DNA from: Burkholderiales bacterium
Lineage (GTDB): Bacteria > Pseudomonadota > Gammaproteobacteria > Burkholderiales > Burkholderiaceae
Length of the DNA: 34,605 bases
Reading direction: 5' to 3'
NCBI GenBank assembly: GCA_947371645.1
Contig: CANBQJ010000012.1
Coordinates: 1-34,605 of the forward strand
Made by a program: the position numbers and the translations under genes. The notes under the pieces are model-generated. The model had not been told where the DNA came from. It saw only the letters and a list, made by a program, of their open reading frames with translations, and did no database searches. Shown here piece after piece: positions 1-10,700 of the stretch. How positions within the stretch are numbered: the stretch's first letter is position 1; each line of letters starts with the position of its first letter.

Positions 1-381
1 TTTGCGCACATGGCCCAGGCGGTGGAGGATCTGCGCCATGCGCATGGCCACCGTGGTCTTGCCGGTGCCGGGGTTGCCGGTGAAGCACATGTGCAGGGAA
101 GGCTGCGCGGATGCCAGGCCATGCGCAGCGCGCAGCTTGTCGACGACCAACAGGGCCGCGATGTCGCGGATGCGGGCTTTGACCGGTGCCAGGCCGACCA
201 GGTCGCGGTCCAGCTCGTCCATGACGGCTTCGACCTGGCTTTGGGCCAGGACGTCGGCCACAGAGCGAGGCGTGGCCGAAGTGGCGTCGGCGGACGTCGC
301 CGCCACCACCGAGGCCGACAAAGGCGCGGGCTGGCTGGCCTGATCCTTGGCCGAAGGGATGCGGTAGAGCGGCGCGTTCAT
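1..381 (-). CDS. cbbX: RuBisCO activase CbbX, N-terminal part (runs off left edge)
   Basis: This is the first 127 codons of a red-type RuBisCO activase, an AAA+ ATPase that frees form I RuBisCO from inhibitory sugar phosphates by pulling on the large-subunit C-terminus. The translation begins [10 protein letters not shown]. After a low-complexity Ala/Ser-rich lead of about 45 residues it shows the AAA+ start ([15 protein letters not shown]) and the Walker A motif GNPGTGKTT at about residues 102-110. Walker B and the sensor regions lie outside the window. The gene is third in a cbbL-cbbS-cbbX operon, 18 nt after the cbbS stop. This order is typical of red-type operons in Burkholderiales. The N-terminal lead before the AAA+ core is somewhat long and could hide a later start, but no later ATG precedes the domain well. 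Confidence 0.93.
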   Translation of the reverse strand, partial: MNAPLYRIPSAKDQASQPAPLSASVVAATSADATSATPRSVADVLAQSQVEAVMDELDRDLVGLAPVKARIRDIAALLVVDKLRAAHGLASAQPSLHMCFTGNPGTGKTTVAMRMAQILHRLGHVRK

Positions 382-399
382 GGCGTGTGAGCTCTGGCG

Positions 400-840
400 T
401 CAGTCGCCGTAGCGCTCGCCTTCGGGTCGCTGGGCGGCATAGCCACGCGTGCTGTAGCGCAGGCTGCGGCCCTCCACCTCCTGGCGCTCCAGCTGGAAGC
501 CTGGCTCTTGCGGAGGCCGGTTGACGATGAAGCTCATGGCCACGCTTTCCACGCCACGCACCGAATCGAATGCCAGCAGGCGGATGTAGTGGCGCGGAAA
601 GGCGGCGCGGCAGGCCTTCAGCTCCAGCATCACGCCGGCAGCGTCGTCCAGGTCGAACATGGGGTGGCCATGCATGTCCCAGTAGGTGTTGCGCGGGTGC
701 GGGTCGTCGGTGTACTCGACGCTCCAGGCGTAGCCCTTGTTCAGGCCGTACTGGACCTGCAGGGTGATTTCTTCGTCCGTCAGATCGGGCAGGAAACTGA
801 ACTGGCCTTGGGTCACGCGGCCGGTGGGGTTGCTCATCAT
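400..840 (-). CDS. cbbS: RuBisCO form I small subunit (red type)
   Basis: Small subunit of ribulose-1,5-bisphosphate carboxylase/oxygenase, which caps the large-subunit octamer in the L8S8 enzyme. The protein has about 145 residues. It carries the family signatures GQFSFLPDLTDEEI near the N-terminus, the WSVEYTDDPHPRNTYWDMHG block, and a C-terminal extension (FQLERQEVEGRSLRYS) typical of red-type small subunits. Two consecutive ATG codons (838-840 and 835-837) can start it. An AGGAG Shine-Dalgarno lies just upstream, and the second Met (MSNPTG) is equally plausible. The gene starts 15 nt after the cbbL stop and is followed closely by cbbX, so the three are very likely cotranscribed. Confidence 0.97.
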   Translation of the reverse strand: MMSNPTGRVTQGQFSFLPDLTDEEITLQVQYGLNKGYAWSVEYTDDPHPRNTYWDMHGHPMFDLDDAAGVMLELKACRAAFPRHYIRLLAFDSVRGVESVAMSFIVNRPPQEPGFQLERQEVEGRSLRYSTRGYAAQRPEGERYGD

Positions 841-855
841 GGTCGGTGGCTCCTG

Positions 856-2430
<1,575 letters not shown>

Positions 2431-3402
2431 ATGCGCAGCGTGACTTTTCGGCAGTTGAGGGTCTTCACCGAGGTGGCCAGGCACCTGAGCTTCAGCCGCG
2501 CGGCCGAAAGCCTGCACCTCTCGCCCCCGGCCGTGACCATGCAGGTGAAGGAACTGGAAGCACATGTGGGCATGCCGCTGTTTGAAAGACAGGGCCGACA
2601 GGTGCAGCTGACCATGGCAGGCGAGTACTTCCTCGTCTACGCCAAGCGCCTGTTGTCGACACTGAAAGAGGTGGACAACGTGATGGCGCGTTTCAAACGC
2701 GTCGAGACCGGCGTGCTCACCATCGGCCTCTTGAGCACGGCCGGCTATTTCCTGCCGTCGCTGCTGGCCCGCTTCCAGAGCGAGCACCCCGGCGTGGAAG
2801 TGCGTCTGGATGTAACAAGAGACCTGACCAAATTGCTGGACCGCCTGCACGCCAACGAGATCGACCTGGCCGTGATGGGCCGCCCGCCCCGCGAACTGGC
2901 CCTGCGCGCAGAGCCCTTCGCCGCCCACCCCATGGTGTTTGTGGCCCCACCCGGCCACCCTTTGCTGTCGGTGGGGCACCCGCCCGTGGACGCCCTGGTG
3001 CACCACCCCGTGGTGGCGCGCGAGCTGGGCTCCGAGGTGCGTCATGCGCTGGACGCCTACCTGCGCGAGCACCGCCTGGCGCCCCGCATCGCCATGGAGA
3101 TCCCCAGCAACGAGACGGTGAAGGCCTCGGTGATGGCCGGGCTGGGCATCGGCTTCATCTCGCTGCATGCCGTGGCCGCCGAGTTGCGGGGGGGCCAGTT
3201 GCACACCATCGACTTCGAAGGCACGCCCGTGCAGCGCACCTGGAACCTGGTGCGCGAGGCCTCCAAGGCCTTGTCTCCGGCGGCCGAGGCCTTCCGCTAC
3301 ATGCTGCTGGAGCATGGCGAAGACCTGATCGCGGCGCACAGCAGTGGCCTGGCCGGACAACAGCCGGTGCAGTCCACCACGCCCAAGGCCCAGCCGGCCT
3401 GA
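2431..3402 (+). CDS. cbbR: LysR-type regulator of the cbb operon
   Basis: LysR-family transcription factor of 323 residues, divergent from cbbLSX, the classic position of CbbR. The N-terminal winged HTH spans about residues 4-63 (FRQLRVFTEVARHLSFSRAA, then LSPPAVTMQVKELE, then the LFERQGRQVQLTMAGEYF wing). The rest is the periplasmic-binding-protein-like effector domain (TGVLTIGLLSTAGYFLPSLL; IDLAVMGRPP), which in CbbR senses Calvin-cycle metabolites or NADPH. The start is supported by AGGA eight bases upstream. Identity as CbbR rests on both sequence style and context. The last 20 or so residues are a Pro/Gln/Ser-rich tail with no obvious role. Confidence 0.93.
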   Translation: MRSVTFRQLRVFTEVARHLSFSRAAESLHLSPPAVTMQVKELEAHVGMPLFERQGRQVQLTMAGEYFLVYAKRLLSTLKEVDNVMARFKRVETGVLTIGLLSTAGYFLPSLLARFQSEHPGVEVRLDVTRDLTKLLDRLHANEIDLAVMGRPPRELALRAEPFAAHPMVFVAPPGHPLLSVGHPPVDALVHHPVVARELGSEVRHALDAYLREHRLAPRIAMEIPSNETVKASVMAGLGIGFISLHAVAAELRGGQLHTIDFEGTPVQRTWNLVREASKALSPAAEAFRYMLLEHGEDLIAAHSSGLAGQQPVQSTTPKAQPA

Positions 3403-3510
3403 CATCAGGTGATAATCTGACAATGGTTGCCCTCAGATCTTGTCGGCCTGCGCCACGGCTGACGGGCAGCGCCAGTTTTCTTCCCCACTTGCCTCCAAGG
3501 ACATCCCACC

Positions 3511-4695
3511 ATGACACGTGAAGTCGTTTTCCTGGGCGCCGCCCGCACCGCCATTGGCTCCTTCGGTGGCGCGCTCAAGGACATCCCCCCTGCCGACCTG
3601 GGCTCGCTGGTCATCAAGACCGCGATCGAACGGGCCGGCGTGAAGCCTGCCGACGTCGGCCATGTGGTCTTCGGCAACGTGATCCCTTCGGTGCCGCAAG
3701 ACGCCTACATCAGCCGCGTGGCCGCCCTGAATGCCGGCGTGCCGCAAGAAACGCCCGCCTTCAACGTCAACCGCCTGTGCGGTTCGGGCCTGCAGGCCAT
3801 CGTCTCGGCCGCGCAGGCCATCCAGCTGGGTGACTGCGACGTGGCCGTGGGCGCCGGTGCCGAATCCATGAGCCGTGGCGCCTACCTGGTCACCTCCAAC
3901 CGCTGGGGTGCCCGCATGGGCGACGTGAAGATGCTGGACTTCATGCTGGGTGCCTTGCACGACCCGCGCCTGAACATCCACATGGGCATCACCGCCGAGA
4001 ACGTGGCCGCACGCCATGGCATCACCCGCGAACAGCAAGACGCTTACGCCGTGCAGTCGCAACAGCGTGCCGCCAAGGCGCAGGCAGCCGGCATCTTCAA
4101 GGACCAGATCGTCCCCGTCGAGTTGAAGACCCGCAAAGGCGTGGTGCTGTTTGACACCGACGAAGGCGTGAAGGGCGACACGACGGTCGATTCGCTGTCC
4201 AAGATGAAGCCCGCCTTCAAGAAGGAAGAAGGCACCGTGACCGCAGGCAACGCCTCGACGCTGAACGATGGCGCCGGTGCCGTGGTGATGGCCTCTGCCG
4301 AGAAGGCCAAGGCCCTGGGCCTCAAGCCCCTGGCCCGCCTGGTGTCTTACGGCCACGCTGGCGTCGAGCCCGAGTACATGGGCATCGGCCCCGTGCCCGC
4401 GTCGCGCAACGCCCTGGCCAAGGCCGGCCTGACCGTGGCCGACATGGACCTGATCGAAGCCAACGAAGCCTTCGCCGCACAAGCCTGCGCCGTGGCCAAG
4501 GAGCTGGGCCTGGACAACGAGAAGGTCAACCCCAATGGTTCGGGCATCTCGCTGGGCCACCCGGTGGGCGGCACGGGCGCCATCCTGGTGACCAAGGCCA
4601 TCTACGAGCTGCAACGCACCGGTGGCCGCTACGCGCTGATCACCATGTGCATTGGTGGCGGCCAGGGCATCGCCATGGTGATCGAGCGCCTGTGA
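3511..4695 (+). CDS. bktB: Beta-ketothiolase / acetyl-CoA acetyltransferase (BktB-like)
   Basis: Thiolase of 394 residues that condenses or cleaves acyl-CoA and acetyl-CoA. It closely follows the BktB pattern of Cupriavidus: MTREVV start, VNRLCGSGLQAIVSAAQ with nucleophilic Cys90, GGGAESMSR-like block (GAGAESMSRGAY), NEAFAAQACAV, the GHPVGGTGA histidine motif and the terminal CIGGGQG with the second catalytic cysteine. Likely roles are polyhydroxyalkanoate precursor supply or beta-oxidation. An AAGGA nine bases before the ATG supports the start. An inverted repeat (ATCTGA 3415-3420 with TCAGAT 3433-3438) and a GATAAT box lie in the gap after cbbR and may be promoter elements, with low certainty. 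The phosphopantetheinyl transferase begins 19 nt after its stop, so the two are probably cotranscribed. The BktB versus PhaA distinction is by resemblance only. Confidence 0.9.
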   Translation: MTREVVFLGAARTAIGSFGGALKDIPPADLGSLVIKTAIERAGVKPADVGHVVFGNVIPSVPQDAYISRVAALNAGVPQETPAFNVNRLCGSGLQAIVSAAQAIQLGDCDVAVGAGAESMSRGAYLVTSNRWGARMGDVKMLDFMLGALHDPRLNIHMGITAENVAARHGITREQQDAYAVQSQQRAAKAQAAGIFKDQIVPVELKTRKGVVLFDTDEGVKGDTTVDSLSKMKPAFKKEEGTVTAGNASTLNDGAGAVVMASAEKAKALGLKPLARLVSYGHAGVEPEYMGIGPVPASRNALAKAGLTVADMDLIEANEAFAAQACAVAKELGLDNEKVNPNGSGISLGHPVGGTGAILVTKAIYELQRTGGRYALITMCIGGGQGIAMVIERL

Positions 4696-4714
4696 TGGCC
4701 TGAAGGCAGGCCAC

Positions 4715-5437
4715 ATGCCACCGCAGCGCTTGTCCACAACCGTGGCGGGTGCCTGCGTGTGGCTGCTGGACCTGCGGACCGAGCCCGATGAACAGACCTG
4801 GGCTGCCTGCCAGCCCAACGAGCACGAACGCGCGGCGCGCTTCAAGTTTGAAGTGCACGCCCGGCGCTACCGCGCGGCCCACGCGGGCATGCGGCAGGTG
4901 CTGGCGAACCACCTGGGTGTGTCCTTGCAGGGCTGGGCATGGCAGGCGGGTGAACACGGCAAACCGCACTTCACCCTGGCCGGGCACGGTCACTTCAACC
5001 TCAGCCACAGCGATGAGTGGGGCTTGCTGGCCTGGCACCCGGATGCGCCCATTGGTGTGGACATCGAATGGCGGCAAGCGCTGCCAGACCTGGACAGCCT
5101 GGCCACGCATCACTTCACCATGGCCGAGCAAGCCTGGATGAACGTAGCGGACGCGGGCCCCGAGCGTGAAGCGCGTTTTTACCGCCTGTGGTCTGCCAAG
5201 GAAGCGTCACTCAAGGCGCTGGGCAGTGGCCTGCTGGTGGCGCCTCAGCGTGCGGAAGTGACGCTGGGTGGCGCGCCGGGCGGCTGTGCCACCTGCATCG
5301 ACTTGGGCCCCACGGACGCGCGGGCCGCGGGCAGCCACTGCCGGCTGACGGTCACCGAAGTGCCTTTGCCTGAAGGTCTGCGTGCACAGGCGGCAGTGGC
5401 ATTGGTGAACCCAGGCGACCAGGCCTTGTGCTGGTGA
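4715..5437 (+). CDS. 4'-phosphopantetheinyl transferase, Sfp/Gsp type
   Basis: Enzyme of 240 residues that moves the phosphopantetheine arm of CoA onto the conserved serine of carrier-protein domains. The family motifs are clear: HFNLSHS (about 93-99), GVDIE (114-118, Mg-binding Asp116 and Glu118) and WSAKEASLKALG (159-170, Lys/Glu). The length is that of the large Sfp type used for secondary metabolism, not the short AcpS. It lies 2.3 kb from an NRPS with three carrier domains and is the obvious candidate to activate it. It appears cotranscribed with the thiolase (19-nt gap) and converges on the sbnB-like gene, 27 nt away. The last 70 residues beyond the KEASLK motif are poorly conserved, as usual for the family. 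Confidence 0.95.
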   Translation: MPPQRLSTTVAGACVWLLDLRTEPDEQTWAACQPNEHERAARFKFEVHARRYRAAHAGMRQVLANHLGVSLQGWAWQAGEHGKPHFTLAGHGHFNLSHSDEWGLLAWHPDAPIGVDIEWRQALPDLDSLATHHFTMAEQAWMNVADAGPEREARFYRLWSAKEASLKALGSGLLVAPQRAEVTLGGAPGGCATCIDLGPTDARAAGSHCRLTVTEVPLPEGLRAQAAVALVNPGDQALCW

Positions 5438-5462
5438 ACCCAGCCTCTGCCGAGCAGCTCGG
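5430..5462. terminator. Two small hairpins between convergent genes, possible terminator
   Basis: The gap between the phosphopantetheinyl transferase and sbnB-like stops contains GCTGG/CCAGC arms (5430-5434 and 5440-5444, 5-nt loop) and CCGAG/CTCGG arms (5450-5454 and 5458-5462, 3-nt loop). The first overlaps the transferase stop codon. No T-run follows, so this is weak evidence for bidirectional termination. Confidence 0.25.
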
Positions 5463-5464
5463 GC

Positions 5465-6463
5465 TCAGCGCTGGTTCAACACCCATTGGCCCACGGCCAG
5501 GTCCAGCACGGCCATGCCGAAGGGCGAGAAGATCACGGGCTTGCCATCACCTGGGCGGCCACCGGCCAGCACGCGGCCGATTTCCCCGCTGAGGTAGTGG
5601 CGGTGGCCCAGCGCCTGCTCGGCCAGGTGCAATGACGTCTGGTGGCTGAAGGCCAGATCGGCGCTGTCCACAAAGTTGTGGGCCTGGGCCATGACGCCCA
5701 CGCCCAGGTCGCGCAAGGAGATGTGCAGCAAGGTCTGCTCGGGGCGCAGCCTCAGGTCATGCAGGTGAGGCACGCCAGCGGTGGTGGTGAACACGACGAC
5801 CTCGGCCTGCGCCACCGCTTCGTCGGCCGATGGCATGGGTTGAACCGGCACGCCAGGCGTCAGCGCGTGCAGGCGTTGCGCGAAGGCCTGCGCCCGCTTG
5901 GCGTCCAGATCGTGCAGCAGCCAGGCTTCGGGCGTCCAGCCTTCGTGCACCAGGTAGCAGGCCATCTGCCAGCCGATGTGGCCTGTGCCCACCAGCGCGA
6001 TGGCCTGGCCACCCCGTGGTCGACCATGCAGGCTGTTGAGGGCCATCACGGCAGACGCCGAGGTGCGGTGCGCGTTGATGGCGGCCACCTCCAGGCTGCC
6101 GATGGGCAGGCCCGTGTGCATGTCGTTGAGCACCAGCAGGCCGGAGGCCCTGGGCAAGCCCAGCCCCAGGTTGCCCGGGAAGCTGCTCACCCACTTCACG
6201 CCGGCCACGGGCGCGTCGCCATACAGGCAGGCCGGCTTGGCGATGATGCGGGCGCGCGCGTCATGCGGCGGGCGCAGGTAAGACGGTATCTCTTCGACGG
6301 CCTGGCCGGTGGCGTAGAGGCGGTAAGCCTCGGTGACCAGGCGCATGACCTGGCTGCGGTCGCGGCTCAAGGCGGTGTCGATGTGGGCGTCCGTCATGGG
6401 TGCGCCCAGCAAAGGGGGCGCGTTCAGCGGCTCGCCAGCAGGCAAGGCAAAGGCATTCGTCAT
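5465..6463 (-). CDS. sbnB: SbnB-like dehydrogenase for 2,3-diaminopropionate synthesis
   Basis: Member of the ornithine cyclodeaminase/mu-crystallin family, 332 residues, matching SbnB. SbnB oxidatively splits N-(1-amino-1-carboxy-2-ethyl)-L-glutamate with NAD+ to give L-2,3-diaminopropionate and 2-oxoglutarate. Shared blocks are SYLRP, RIIAKPA, AGVKWVSSFPGN, RASGLLVLND, the NAHRTSASAVMAL stretch and the Rossmann motif VGTGHIG (about residues 158-164). It lies 31 nt downstream of the sbnA-like gene on the same strand, the usual operon pair. The reading frame stays open upstream into sbnA, but conservation starts near the ATG at 6463. No clear Shine-Dalgarno precedes that ATG, so translational coupling is possible. 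An internal Met at residue 23 is an alternative start. Confidence 0.88.
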   Translation of the reverse strand: MTNAFALPAGEPLNAPPLLGAPMTDAHIDTALSRDRSQVMRLVTEAYRLYATGQAVEEIPSYLRPPHDARARIIAKPACLYGDAPVAGVKWVSSFPGNLGLGLPRASGLLVLNDMHTGLPIGSLEVAAINAHRTSASAVMALNSLHGRPRGGQAIALVGTGHIGWQMACYLVHEGWTPEAWLLHDLDAKRAQAFAQRLHALTPGVPVQPMPSADEAVAQAEVVVFTTTAGVPHLHDLRLRPEQTLLHISLRDLGVGVMAQAHNFVDSADLAFSHQTSLHLAEQALGHRHYLSGEIGRVLAGGRPGDGKPVIFSPFGMAVLDLAVGQWVLNQR

Positions 6464-6494
6464 GGTTGGGGGAACAGTCAAAAGAGCCGGGGCG

Positions 6495-7463
6495 TCAACC
6501 CAGGCACAGCGCTTCTTCGGGGAAGGCCTGGCGCACCCACGCGTCATTGAAGACGGTGTCCTGGTAGCGCTCACCACCGTCGGGGGAGATGGCCACGAAG
6601 GTGCGCCCAGCCGGGTGGCGCTGGGCTTCGCGCAGCAGGCCGCACACGACGGTGCCCGTGGACGCCCCCACCAGCACGCCATGCTGGTCGCGCAGGTGTC
6701 GGCACATGGCGACGGTGTCGGGCTCGGGGATGAAATGGACATCGGGCCGCTGCATGGCGTCCACCGCATCAGCCAGCGCGGGGCGCACCCCGCTGCCGAT
6801 GCCGGGCAGCTTGCGAGGCGCCGGCGCGCTGCCAAAGGTGACGGAGCCCACGCTGTCCACGGCCACCACCTTCACCAGGGGCGCCACGCGGTGCATGTGC
6901 TGCATGCACCCCAGCAAGGTGCCGGTGGTGCCAGCGCCCACCATCAGCACGTCCACATCGGGCACGTTGCGCAGCACGGCGGGCGCAGTGAACCGTTCGT
7001 GGGCACGGGCATTGGCCGGGTTGGCGTACTGGTTGGTCCAGATGGCGCCGGGGTGGGCGGCCAGCAGGGCCTGCACCCTGGCCAGGCGGGCGGCCAGGTA
7101 GCCGCCGCCGGCGTCCTTGGCCGTGACCATGGCGGTGTCGCCGCCGTAGTCCCGGATGCGCTGCAGGTTGTCGCCCAGGGCATTGGGGTCGACCACGCAG
7201 GTGAATCGGTAGCCGCGCTGCCGGCACAGGAAGGCCAGGGCCACGCCCAGGTTGCCCGAACTGGACTCGATCACCATCTGCCCAGGGCGCAAGGCGGCAC
7301 TGGCTTCCAGGGTGTCGAGGATCTCCACCGCCGTCTTGAACTTGATGCTGCCTGTGGGGTGGTATTTCTCCATTTTCAGCCACACCTGGTGACCGGACAG
7401 AAAACCTTCCAGCGCCACAAAAACATCGTCAAATCCAATATGTTTCATGTCCATGGATTTCAT
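6495..7463 (-). CDS. sbnA: SbnA-like PLP enzyme, N-(2-amino-2-carboxyethyl)-L-glutamate synthase
   Basis: PLP-dependent cysteine-synthase-fold enzyme of 322 residues. In the characterised pathway SbnA joins O-phospho-L-serine and L-glutamate, the first step to L-2,3-diaminopropionate. It differs from CysK and matches SbnA in HPTGSIK (PLP lysine Lys41), ESSSGNLGVALA, CVVDPNA, the GGYLAARLARVQALLA block, WTNQYANPANARAH, VVAVDSVGSVTFG and RKLPGIG. The start at 7463 is chosen because GAGGTGAGG precedes it directly and the family's N-terminus fits. The frame extends another 54 codons upstream, but that stretch looks non-coding. Its length is close to staphylococcal SbnA. With the adjacent sbnB it implies Dap supply for the NRPS, whose gene starts divergently 318 bp away. 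Confidence 0.9.
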   Translation of the reverse strand: MKSMDMKHIGFDDVFVALEGFLSGHQVWLKMEKYHPTGSIKFKTAVEILDTLEASAALRPGQMVIESSSGNLGVALAFLCRQRGYRFTCVVDPNALGDNLQRIRDYGGDTAMVTAKDAGGGYLAARLARVQALLAAHPGAIWTNQYANPANARAHERFTAPAVLRNVPDVDVLMVGAGTTGTLLGCMQHMHRVAPLVKVVAVDSVGSVTFGSAPAPRKLPGIGSGVRPALADAVDAMQRPDVHFIPEPDTVAMCRHLRDQHGVLVGASTGTVVCGLLREAQRHPAGRTFVAISPDGGERYQDTVFNDAWVRQAFPEEALCLG

Positions 7464-7781
7464 GGCCTCACCTCGCCCACGGCATGAATTGCCAACAATT
7501 TGGCGCGCCCGGCAAACAGCCCCGCAGGTGAGCGTCGGGCAAACCTCAGGGCGCGATGAGAGAGGCTGACCATGACTGTGGGGCGCTGTGTTGACCCCCA
7601 TAAAGTAATACGACTGCCCACCCATCTTTCTAGGGAATTCACCCTGAGAAGACCCGCCCCCGGATAACCCGAACTTGCGGGTTTGCTTGCCCCGCCTGCC
7701 TCAGGGCTGCGTGCTACCTTGGCGTTTCCCGGAATTCAGTTTTGCCATATTCGGCTGCGTACCGCGCCGATATTCCCGCCC
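7464..7781. promoter_or_regulatory. Divergent intergenic region between sbnA-like gene and NRPS, with palindromes
   Basis: The 318-bp region holds no convincing gene. It should contain both promoters of the biosynthetic locus. Visible structure includes a perfect inverted repeat AATTG/CAATT at 7487-7500 (4-nt spacer), 24-37 bp before the sbnA start and so well placed as an operator. A second is AGGG/CCCT at 7632-7645 around AATTCA, and a third is AACCCG/CGGGTT at 7666-7683 (6-nt spacer). The octamer GGAATTCA occurs at 7634-7641 and again at 7731-7738. I see no Fur box and no strong -35/-10 pair. Which of these bind a regulator is unknown. Confidence 0.35.
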
Positions 7782-10700
7782 ATGCCTGACGTTTTGCCTG
7801 CCGGCCCCACGCTGTTTGACGCTTTCGTTCTCCGGGTGAAGGCCCAACCCGACGCGACGGCCTTCATTTTTGTGGACGATGCGGGCGAGCAGGAAACCCC
7901 CGTCAGCAACCGCGAACTGGACGAGCGGGCCCGCCGCATTGCCGCCGTGCTGCTGCATGCCGGGGCCCAGGGCCAGCCCGTCATGCTGCTGTACACGCCC
8001 GGGTTGGACTACATCAGTGCCTTGCTGGGCTGCCTGTACGCGGGCTGCATCGCGGTGCCTGCCTACCCGCCCTTGCACCAGCGCCAGGCCAGCAGGGTTC
8101 AGTCGCTGATCGACGATGCACGGGCCGCGGTGGTGCTGACCAACGCCAGCTGGTTCGATGCGGCCTTGCTGCCGCCGCCAGGCGACCACCCCTGCACCTG
8201 GATCCACACCGGCCGCGCGGCGCATGCCGACGTGCCGCCCTGGACAGGCCAGCCCCGATGGTTGGCAGACGACACGGTGGTGCTGCAGTACACCTCGGGC
8301 TCCACAGGCCAGCCCAAGGGCGTGATGCTGAGCGCAGGTATGCTCACACACAACGTGCAGCACATGGCCCGGCGCCTGGCCTGCCGCCCCGACATGCGCG
8401 GTGTGACCTGGCTGCCGCCGTACCACGACATGGGCCTGATCGCTGGCATCCTGCTGCCGCTGTACGTGGGTTTTGTGGGCGTCACCATGACACCGGCCAG
8501 CTTCGCGCAGCGCCCCTTGCGCTGGCTGCAGGCCGTGTCGCGCCACCGCGCCGAAATCACGGGTGGGCCCAATGCAGCGTACGAACTGTGCGTCGACAAG
8601 GTCAGCGACGAGCAACTGGCCACCCTCGATCTGCGCAGTTGGCGCGTGGCGGTCAACGGCGCCGAGCCCGTGCGTGCCAGCACCTTGCACCGCTTCTCCG
8701 CGCGCTTCGCGGCCTGCGGTTTTGCGTCACGCACCTTCCACCCTTGCTACGGCCTGGCCGAGGCGACGCTCTTCGTCACCGGTGACCCATGGGACGCCGA
8801 AGTCGATGCCGGCTTCGACCCCGCAGACGACGCGCAACAAGCCGTGCCGCTGGGCCGCAGCCTGCCCGACCAGGCCGTGCGCATCGTGGACGCGGACACC
8901 TGCCAGCCCTGCACCGATGGCGTGGAAGGCGAGGTCTGGGTGCGCGGGCCCAGCGTCGCCTCGGGCTATTGGCGCCAGCCTGAACTCAGCGACGCCACCT
9001 TCCGCGCACGCTTGCACAGTGGTGACACCGAGGACGCGCAATCCCACTGGCTGCGCACCGGCGACCTGGGCCTGCTGACGGACGGCACACTGCGCGTGAC
9101 CGGCCGCATCAAGGACCAGATCAACCTGGCTGGGCGCAAGCTCTACCCCCACGACATCGAACAGGCGGCCCAACGCAGCCACGCGGCTCTGCGCAAGCAT
9201 TCGGGCGCCGCCTTTGCCGTGCCCGGCCCGTTGCGCGACCACTTGGTGCTGGTGCAGGAGCTGGAACCCCGCGCCAAGGCAGACCCGGACGAGGTGCTGG
9301 CCGCCATCCGCCAGGCCCTGAGCCGCGAGCTGGGCGTTCAGGCCGACGACATCTGCCTGGTCAAGGCCGGTGTGGTCGACAAGACCTCCAGCGGCAAGGT
9401 GCGCCGCAGCAGCTGCAGGCAGGCCTACATCGACGGGCAGATCGCGTCTGTGGCGCGCAGCCATCGCCCAGAGCCAGCCCTCGACGGCGTGCCCCATGAG
9501 CAGCCACTGGAGGTGCCGCAGCACCCCGCAGCCATGCTGGACCTGTTGCGCCAGCACCTGGCCCGGCAACTGGCCGTGAGCGTCGATCACATCGACAGCG
9601 AGGCCACGCTGGCCGAACTGGGTGTCGACTCCCTGGCGCTGACGCAGCTGCAAGCCCAACTGGACCGCCTGGGCGCCCCCACCCTGCCCTTGCACGCCTT
9701 GTTCGAGTCGCCCCTACGCCAGCTGGCCGTGGCCCTGTTGCCACCCGCTCAAGCCGCCCCATCGCAGGGTCGCCTGCCTTCGGCAGCGCCCGCCACAGAC
9801 CCCGCCGCCGCCCACGCCCCCTTCCCGCTCACGCCCTTGCAACAGGCTTATGTGCTGGGCCGCGGCGAGGTGTCCGCCCACGTCTACAGCCAGCACGAGG
9901 TGGGCCAGCTTGACCTGCACCGCCTGCATCAGGCGTGGCTGGCACTGTGCCAGCGTCACCCCATGCTGCGCGTGCGCATGGCCGCCTGGCCGCTGCAGCG
10001 CATCCTGCCCGCAACTGAGCCTCAGGCCACGCCCACCTGGCAGCATCACCACTGGTCCGAGCTGCAAGCCGAAGAGGCCCAGACCAGGCTGGACGCCCTG
10101 GCCCAGCAGCTCTCCCACCAGGTGCTGCCGGTCGATGGCCCGCTGTGCGAGGTCCACCTCTGCCACCTGCCCGAAGGCCGCGTGCGCCTGCTGGTCAGCA
10201 TCGACATGCTGATGGCCGATGCCACCAGCCTCTACACCCTGCTGGCCGATTGGGGCCGCTTGTACGCCCAGGTGGCGCTGCCCCCTTTGAGCCTGAGCTT
10301 CCGCGACCTGGTGCAACACAGCTTTGCACAGGGCCAGCGGCCCACGGCACAGGCAGCGGCCCTCGCCGCACGAGATGCCTGGCAAGTCCGGCTGCCCGAA
10401 CTGCCCGGTGCACCTGAGCTGCCCCTGCTGCCTCCTGCACCTGCGGCCCACCGATTCACGCGACGCAGCCTGCAGCTGAGCGCTCCGCACTGGCAGGCCT
10501 TGCGCCAGCGTGCCAGACGCCTGGGCGTGACGCCGGCCATGCTGTTGCTGCGCGCCTATGCCGAAGTGTTGGGCCTGTTTGCCCGCGAGCCGCGCTTCAC
10601 CCTGATGCTCACGCTGTTCAACCGGCCGGCCGTGCACCCCGATGTGGCGCAGGTGGTGGGCGATTTCACCTCCGTGCTGCCCCTGGCTTTTGACCTGCAG

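Noticed and set aside
3433..4845. 470-codon open frame opposite the thiolase
   Set aside because: Shadow of bktB; low-complexity translation.
6464..6835. Upstream extension of the sbnB-like frame into sbnA
   Set aside because: The extra residues are Cys/Pro/Arg-rich and out of frame with sbnA. SbnB-like conservation begins near 6463.
7606..7615. TAATACGACT, resembling the core of a T7 RNA polymerase promoter
   Set aside because: Only the first ten bases match and no phage genes are present, so it is chance.
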